Shown one piece after another: positions 5,285 to 8,899 of a stretch of DNA of 8,899 nucleotides. The stretch covers positions 1 through 8,899 of the forward strand of contig JAJRUC010000054.1 in the NCBI GenBank assembly GCA_024278015.1. Direction: 5' to 3'. The notes beneath the pieces are model-generated. The model did not search any database and was not told the origin of the DNA. It worked only from the letters and a program-made list of their open reading frames with translations. Numbering within the stretch: the first letter of the stretch is position 1; every line of letters starts with the position of its first letter. Origin of the DNA: Chloroflexota bacterium (GTDB lineage: Bacteria > Chloroflexota > Anaerolineae > 4572-78). The translations under genes were made by a program, and so were the position numbers.

Positions 5285-6448
5285 ATGAACATCACCGTAC
5301 TGGGGGCCGGACTGGTGGGCAGCGCCATTGTCAAAGACCTGGCCCGCGAGGCCGCCTTCGCCGTCACCGCCGTCGATATGAACGTCGCTGCGCTGGCCGC
5401 TTTGGCCCAGGCCGCGCCCGTCCAAACCCGGCAGGCCAATCTGGCTGACGCATTACAATTGGCGGCAGCCATTGAAAAAAGCGATTTGGTGGTGTGCGCC
5501 GTGCCCGGTTTTATGGGCTTTGCCACCCTCCGGCGCATCATTGAAGCGGGCAAAAACGTGGTCGATATTTCCTTCTTTCCGGAAGACCCCTTCGCGCTGG
5601 ACGAGTTGGCCCAGGCCCACGGCGTAACCGCCGTGGTAGATTGCGGCGTGGCTCCCGGCCTGTGCAACATCATCGCCGGCTATGTGGATACGCAACTGGA
5701 ATCGCTGGAAAGTTACGTTTGCTACGTGGGGGGCCTGCCGCAAATCAGGGAATGGCCGTATGAATACAAGGCCGTTTTCTCGCCGGCAGACGTGCTGGAA
5801 GAATACACCCGCCCGGCTCGCTACGTGGAACACGGCCGGATGGTGGTCAAGCCGGCCTTGTCAGAGGTGGAACTGCTCGATTTTCCGGGCGTGGGCACGC
5901 TGGAAGCCTTCAATACCGATGGTCTGCGCTCGCTGATACGCACCCTTGATGCCCCGTTTATGAAGGAAAAAACCCTGCGTTACCCCGGCCACGCCGGGTT
6001 GATGCGCGTTTTTCGGGAGAGCGGCTTTTTTGAGGCCGGCCCCGTCACCGTGAACGGGCAAGCGGTCAGCCCGCTGGCCCTCACCTCGAAGCTATTGTTT
6101 GACCGCTGGCTGCTGCAACCGGGTGAAGCCGATTTGACGGTGATGCAAGTCAGGCTCATCGGCCAAAAAGAGGGCCAACGGCTGGCCTGCGCCTACAACC
6201 TGCTCGATACCTTCGACGCGGAAACGGGGACCCATTCGATGGCCCGCACCACGGGTTACACCGCCGCCATTGTGGCCCGCCAGGTTTTGGCCGGAGCCTT
6301 CAGCCGCAAAGGCGTTTGCCCGCCCGAATTTGTGGGCCGCGCCCCCGGCGTCTTCCATGCCATACTGGCCGAATACGCCCGGCGCGATATTCACTTGACG
6401 GAAACGGTGACGCCTTACGCATCCACGACAAGTTTGGGGACGATTTAA
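5285..6448 (+). CDS. saccharopine dehydrogenase family NAD(P)-dependent oxidoreductase (lysine dehydrogenase-like)
   Basis: The 387-residue protein begins with a Rossmann dinucleotide fold, MNITVLGAGLVGSAIVKDLA, with G7-x-G9-x-x-G12 and an acidic D31 at the end of the second strand, which favours NAD over NADP. VVDISFFPEDP (92-102) and VVDCGVAPGLCNIIAGY (117-133) are typical of saccharopine dehydrogenase-like proteins. The middle domain contains YVGGLPQIREWPYEYK (147-162), LEAFNTDGLRSL (206-217) and LRYPGHAGLM (231-240). This layout occurs in lysine 6-dehydrogenases and in uncharacterised relatives. A role in lysine degradation is plausible, but the substrate is unproven. ATG at 5285 is preferred because AGGAG ends 6 nt upstream; ATG at 5282 is 3 nt away and also possible. 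The leader lies in a palindromic repeat. The last 18 residues (HLTETVTPYASTTSLGTI) look unlike the family and may be drifted. The HAD-IB gene follows after 35 bp. Confidence 0.85.
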   Translation: MNITVLGAGLVGSAIVKDLAREAAFAVTAVDMNVAALAALAQAAPVQTRQANLADALQLAAAIEKSDLVVCAVPGFMGFATLRRIIEAGKNVVDISFFPEDPFALDELAQAHGVTAVVDCGVAPGLCNIIAGYVDTQLESLESYVCYVGGLPQIREWPYEYKAVFSPADVLEEYTRPARYVEHGRMVVKPALSEVELLDFPGVGTLEAFNTDGLRSLIRTLDAPFMKEKTLRYPGHAGLMRVFRESGFFEAGPVTVNGQAVSPLALTSKLLFDRWLLQPGEADLTVMQVRLIGQKEGQRLACAYNLLDTFDAETGTHSMARTTGYTAAIVARQVLAGAFSRKGVCPPEFVGRAPGVFHAILAEYARRDIHLTETVTPYASTTSLGTI

Positions 6449-6483
6449 ATTTCGAAACTGCCCAACACCTGGAACAGGGTGAA

Positions 6484-7200
6484 ATGATGAACTCAGCCAC
6501 CAGTTTTACAACCGGCCCCGCTCCCCTTGTGGCCGCCGATATGGAAGGGACGCTTTCGGCGGGATACGCCTGGCATGGGTTGCGCAATTACCTGCTGTCG
6601 CACGGCTACCAGGGGCGATACCGGCGCCTGGCGTTGAGCCGGTTGCCGGGTATTCTCCTCTTCAAGCTGCAACTCATCGATACGATTTCGTTTAAAGAGA
6701 ACTGGATGCTTAAGTTGCTGCGCCTTTATCGCGGGTTTTCCCGCCGGCAATTTGACGATATGGCCGTCTGGCTGGTCGAAAACGAGTTGTGGCCCCGTCG
6801 TCGCCGGGCCGTCATCGCCCGTTTGCTGGCGCATCAGGCTCAGGGCCGGCGGGTGGTTATAATTTCCGGCCTGTTCCAGCCGATATTGCAGCGTTTTGTG
6901 GAAAAACTCCCCGGCTGCAAGGCGATTGGCACCCCCCTGAACTTTGTCGATGATATATTTAGCGGTGAAATTGAGGGCGAATTTAACGTGGGGCCGCGCA
7001 AGGTTATCCACCTGAAGCGATTGTCGGCGGGCCGGCAACTTGAGGCCGCCTATGGCGATACCGCGCGCGATATTCCCATGCTGAAGTTAAGCCGCCACCC
7101 CGTGGCCGTCTGCCCGGATACCGGGTTGCGGCAAGCTGCCGCCTCGCTTGGGTGGGAGATAGTGCCTGCGCTTGAGCAGCCGGATCAATCAGGGGGATGA
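6484..7200 (+). CDS. HAD-IB family phosphatase (SerB-like)
   Basis: The 238-residue protein has the HAD-IB order of motifs. Motif I is AADMEGTLSAG with nucleophile D19, where the usual second Asp is Glu (E21). A helical C1-type cap follows (about 27-105). Motif II is VVIISG with S128, motif III is GPRKV with K173, and motif IV is AYGDTARDIPML with D192 and D196. Relatives hydrolyse phosphoserine, phosphoglycerolipid head groups or similar small phosphates. A Glu in motif I also occurs in the ThrH phosphoserine phosphatase/homoserine phosphotransferase group, so activity is likely retained. The substrate is unknown. AGGGTG (6476-6481) serves ATG 6484 or the adjacent ATG 6487. The gene lies 35 bp after the saccharopine dehydrogenase-like gene, so co-transcription is likely. 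Its last 16 bases overlap the end of galT on the other strand. Confidence 0.85.
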   Translation: MMNSATSFTTGPAPLVAADMEGTLSAGYAWHGLRNYLLSHGYQGRYRRLALSRLPGILLFKLQLIDTISFKENWMLKLLRLYRGFSRRQFDDMAVWLVENELWPRRRRAVIARLLAHQAQGRRVVIISGLFQPILQRFVEKLPGCKAIGTPLNFVDDIFSGEIEGEFNVGPRKVIHLKRLSAGRQLEAAYGDTARDIPMLKLSRHPVAVCPDTGLRQAAASLGWEIVPALEQPDQSGG

Positions 7201-8186
7201 CGCAAAAATACGGCGCATTCTTCCGGCAGGGTGGGGTTGATGAACATCCCCGTACCCATTTCAAAACCGGCCATGCGGCTCAAACGGGGCACAATGGTCA
7301 CATACCAGTGCAAGTAAGTGCTGTTCATTTCTTTTATCGGCGCGGTCCGAAAGACCAGATTGTAAGCCGGGTCGTTCAGGCGGATGGCGATACGGTTCAG
7401 AATGATGCAAATGGTGCGGGCCAGGTCGGCCCGTTCTTCTTCGGTGGTAAATAAATAGCTGATGCCGTGTCGTTTGGGTACAATCCAGACGTGCATCGGC
7501 GAAAGGGCAGCGTACAGCACAAAGGCGGCAAAGTGCGGGCTGTCAACAATCACACGAGCGTTTTGGCGCAATTCATCGTTGAGCATCACGCAGGTGGCGC
7601 ATTCGCCGGTGTCGTCAAAATAACGGCGGGCCTCTTCAATGCGGTTGCGGATGTTTTGCGGCACAACCGGCAGGGCGATAATTTGCGTATGCGGATGAAC
7701 CAGCGATGCGCCCGCCCGTTCCCCATGATTTTCAAAGTAAATAATGTGTTCGATGCGCCCGTCTGCCTGAATGGCCCAGCCCCGCTGATAGAGCATGGTC
7801 AGGACCGTATGCGCTTCTGCCGGCGACATTAATCCCAACGAAGTGTTGTGCCGGGTGTGCTGCACAATCAGTTCGTGATGCCCCACGCCGGAAATACATC
7901 GCTGGACGCCTTTGAATGTGCGGCTGAGGGTGGCCTCTTTCCGCAAAGCCGGATACCGGTTGTAAACCGCCCGCACCTGCCAGTTTTCGGCGTGGAGGGG
8001 GATGCGCTCAATTTCCAGGTCGAGTTCTTCGTTGCCGGGGCAAAAGGGGCAATCGGGGTCGAAGGGGGGGTGCCGGCTGGTCAGTTGATGATGGGCCGGT
8101 TCGGCAAAGGCGTGCGGCCTCCTGGCCCGTTCAGAGGCGATAATCACCCATTCTTTGGTGACAATATTCTGGCGAAGTTCCTGCAT
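7185..8186 (-). CDS. galT: galactose-1-phosphate uridylyltransferase (GalT)
   Basis: This 333-residue enzyme of the Leloir pathway exchanges UMP between UDP-glucose and galactose-1-phosphate in the cytoplasm. It shows the zinc ligands CPFC (C46, C49), GHHELIV (H104 likely equivalent to a zinc or structural His), the FENHGERAGASLVHPHTQI core (151-169) with the catalytic HPH motif (H164, H166), and the C-terminal YLHWYVTIVPR (291-301), another metal or substrate region. A second Cys pair, ECATC (195-199), lies between the two halves of the protein. N-terminal RQNIVTKEWVIIASERARRP (5-24) is the usual family opening, which fixes the start. The gene has its own promoter and is divergent from the EAD-like gene. 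No other Leloir genes are visible. Related nucleotidyltransferases of the HIT-like GalT superfamily are the alternative, but motif agreement with bacterial GalT is good. Confidence 0.93.
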   Translation of the reverse strand: MQELRQNIVTKEWVIIASERARRPHAFAEPAHHQLTSRHPPFDPDCPFCPGNEELDLEIERIPLHAENWQVRAVYNRYPALRKEATLSRTFKGVQRCISGVGHHELIVQHTRHNTSLGLMSPAEAHTVLTMLYQRGWAIQADGRIEHIIYFENHGERAGASLVHPHTQIIALPVVPQNIRNRIEEARRYFDDTGECATCVMLNDELRQNARVIVDSPHFAAFVLYAALSPMHVWIVPKRHGISYLFTTEEERADLARTICIILNRIAIRLNDPAYNLVFRTAPIKEMNSTYLHWYVTIVPRLSRMAGFEMGTGMFINPTLPEECAVFLRHPPD

Positions 8187-8231
8187 AACCGACCTGCTTA
8201 TCCTGTTACAAAATGATAACTCTGCATTTTC

Positions 8232-8260
8232 AGTGTAATCGGGCCGCTACAGAATGTCAA
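8232..8260 (-). promoter_or_regulatory. sigma70-type promoter for galT
   Basis: On the minus strand a perfect -35 box TTGACA (8255-8260) is followed after exactly 17 bp by the -10 box TACACT (8232-8237), which matches TATAAT at four positions. Transcription would begin near 8225 and give a 5' leader of about 39 nt before the galT ATG (8184-8186). The rest of the 8187-8407 intergenic stretch shows no gene. On the plus strand only a TATCAT (8345-8350) resembles a -10 box, without a recognisable -35, as a weak candidate for the divergent gene. Confidence 0.6.
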
Positions 8261-8407
8261 TAGGAAAGTCACCCCCGGCGCTATAGCCCAAAAATCCTGT
8301 GAACCATTAGTACCGGCATCGTCCCTGCAACAGAGAAGTTATGTTATCATGGAGACAGATTACAGACCGGAGAGATGAGTTTCCCGTTATCAGGGAATTA
8401 TGAACTT

Positions 8408-8821
8408 ATGAGTGTCCACTACCATTGGCAAAATATTCGTCTGCTTTTAAACGAAGGTTTCACCGTCCAGGAGTTGCGCCGGTTTTGCGCCACTGTACCC
8501 GCGTTTCGGCGCGAATTTCCGGACCACATCGCCAAGCGAACCATTGTCCGCTACCTCGTCAAACGCGCGGAAGATATTTCTCAGGGCGAGTCGTTGCTCA
8601 TTTGGGCCAAAATCCATAATCCGGTTCGCTACCGGCTGCATGCCCCCTATTACGTTACCGGGCAATCCCCCACCATTTGGCCCCGGCCCACCCCCCGCTT
8701 CAAGCCGGCGCAAATGTTCCGGCGACAGGTTGGGCAATCGGTTTGGATTGGCCTGTACCTGACCGGCACGCTGGCAATTTTGGCAATTGGGTTTGGGTTG
8801 GTGGCGGTACTCTTCAACTGA
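8408..8821 (+). CDS. effector-associated-domain (EAD)-like protein with C-terminal transmembrane helix
   Basis: This 137-residue protein has two parts. Residues 7-80 form a compact, helical, charged domain with NIRLLLNEGFTVQELRRFC, PAFRREF, a basic IAKRTIVRYLVKRAE helix and LIWAKIHNPVRYRLHAPYY. This resembles the small EAD-type adaptor domains of Chloroflexota and cyanobacteria, which usually occur fused to proteases, NTPases, TIR or other effectors of biological conflict systems and act by homotypic interaction. A Pro-rich linker (84-100) leads to one hydrophobic segment (about 113-135) ending at the C-terminus. The protein is thus likely tail-anchored with the adaptor in the cytoplasm. No catalytic domain is present. 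ATG 8408 was chosen because the conserved domain begins just after it; ATG 8375 would add 11 residues and has GGAGA only 1 nt upstream. Its partner is not in the window. The EAD assignment is by pattern, not search. Confidence 0.7.
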   Translation: MSVHYHWQNIRLLLNEGFTVQELRRFCATVPAFRREFPDHIAKRTIVRYLVKRAEDISQGESLLIWAKIHNPVRYRLHAPYYVTGQSPTIWPRPTPRFKPAQMFRRQVGQSVWIGLYLTGTLAILAIGFGLVAVLFN

Positions 8822-8899
8822 ATTTCCCTTTTTCAAATTAAAATAACACCGTTCGTTCAAATTTCTTGTGAATGATTTGTGGTAAGTATCCGGGCAAAA

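Noticed and set aside
5014..5448. Plus-strand open frame covering the 5067-5284 spacer
   Set aside because: It begins inside the HAD-IIA gene, crosses two repeat copies and ends inside the saccharopine dehydrogenase-like gene; the translation has no coherent domain and no ribosome binding site.
6316..6483. N-terminal extension of the HAD-IB frame
   Set aside because: It overlaps the end of the saccharopine dehydrogenase-like gene in another frame; ATG 6484/6487 has a Shine-Dalgarno sequence and gives a normal-length enzyme.
7197..8216. Several plus-strand open frames across galT
   Set aside because: galT on the minus strand is certain from its catalytic motifs; these frames are antisense shadows.
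8846..8879. Weak inverted repeat (CAAAT / ATTTG) in the AT-rich end of the window
   Set aside because: The arms are only 5 bp, AT-rich and widely spaced; this is expected by chance and does not support a terminator or operator.

Overview
The window is GC-rich and gene-dense, in the style of a bacterial chromosome. The gene mix suggests a Chloroflexota (Anaerolineae-like) bacterium. It has coenzyme F420 genes, a fused YqeC-MocA maturation protein for molybdenum hydroxylases, a lysine-dehydrogenase-like saccharopine dehydrogenase homologue, G/C-rich intergenic palindromes, and a small effector-associated-domain (EAD-like) membrane protein of a kind I associate with Chloroflexota and cyanobacteria. 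The phylum is an inference from gene content; no rRNA or other marker gene is present.

Region 1 (1-3557, + strand) concerns redox cofactors. It opens with the C-terminal end of a CofC-like guanylyltransferase of F420 biosynthesis. A good sigma70-type promoter (220-248), preceded by a small palindrome (178-188), comes next. The promoter leads into a luciferase-like (LLM) flavin/F420-type oxidoreductase whose reading frame is cut by one in-frame TAG at 957-959; coding clearly continues in the same frame to 1301. Behind it, tightly packed, are a YqeB-family protein and a YqeC-MocA fusion, which together form a maturation set for (possibly selenium-dependent) molybdenum hydroxylases. No hydroxylase structural gene is in the window.

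Region 2 (3510-5284) starts and ends with copies of a G/C-rich palindromic repeat. One copy encodes the last residues of the YqeC-MocA fusion. Another lies just before the ribosome binding site of the saccharopine dehydrogenase-like gene. Between them are two small overlapping membrane-protein genes of unknown function and a HAD-IIA (NagD-like) phosphatase, arranged like an operon.

Region 3 (5285-7200, + strand) carries the saccharopine dehydrogenase-like oxidoreductase and, 35 bp later, a HAD-IB (SerB-like) phosphatase.

Region 4 (7185-8899) has galT on the minus strand, converging on the HAD-IB gene with a 16-bp tail overlap and carrying its own strong promoter. Divergent from it is a 137-residue protein with an N-terminal EAD-like adaptor domain and a C-terminal transmembrane helix. 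Bases 8822-8899 are AT-rich and I see nothing in them. I saw no tRNA, rRNA, CRISPR array or transposase gene.
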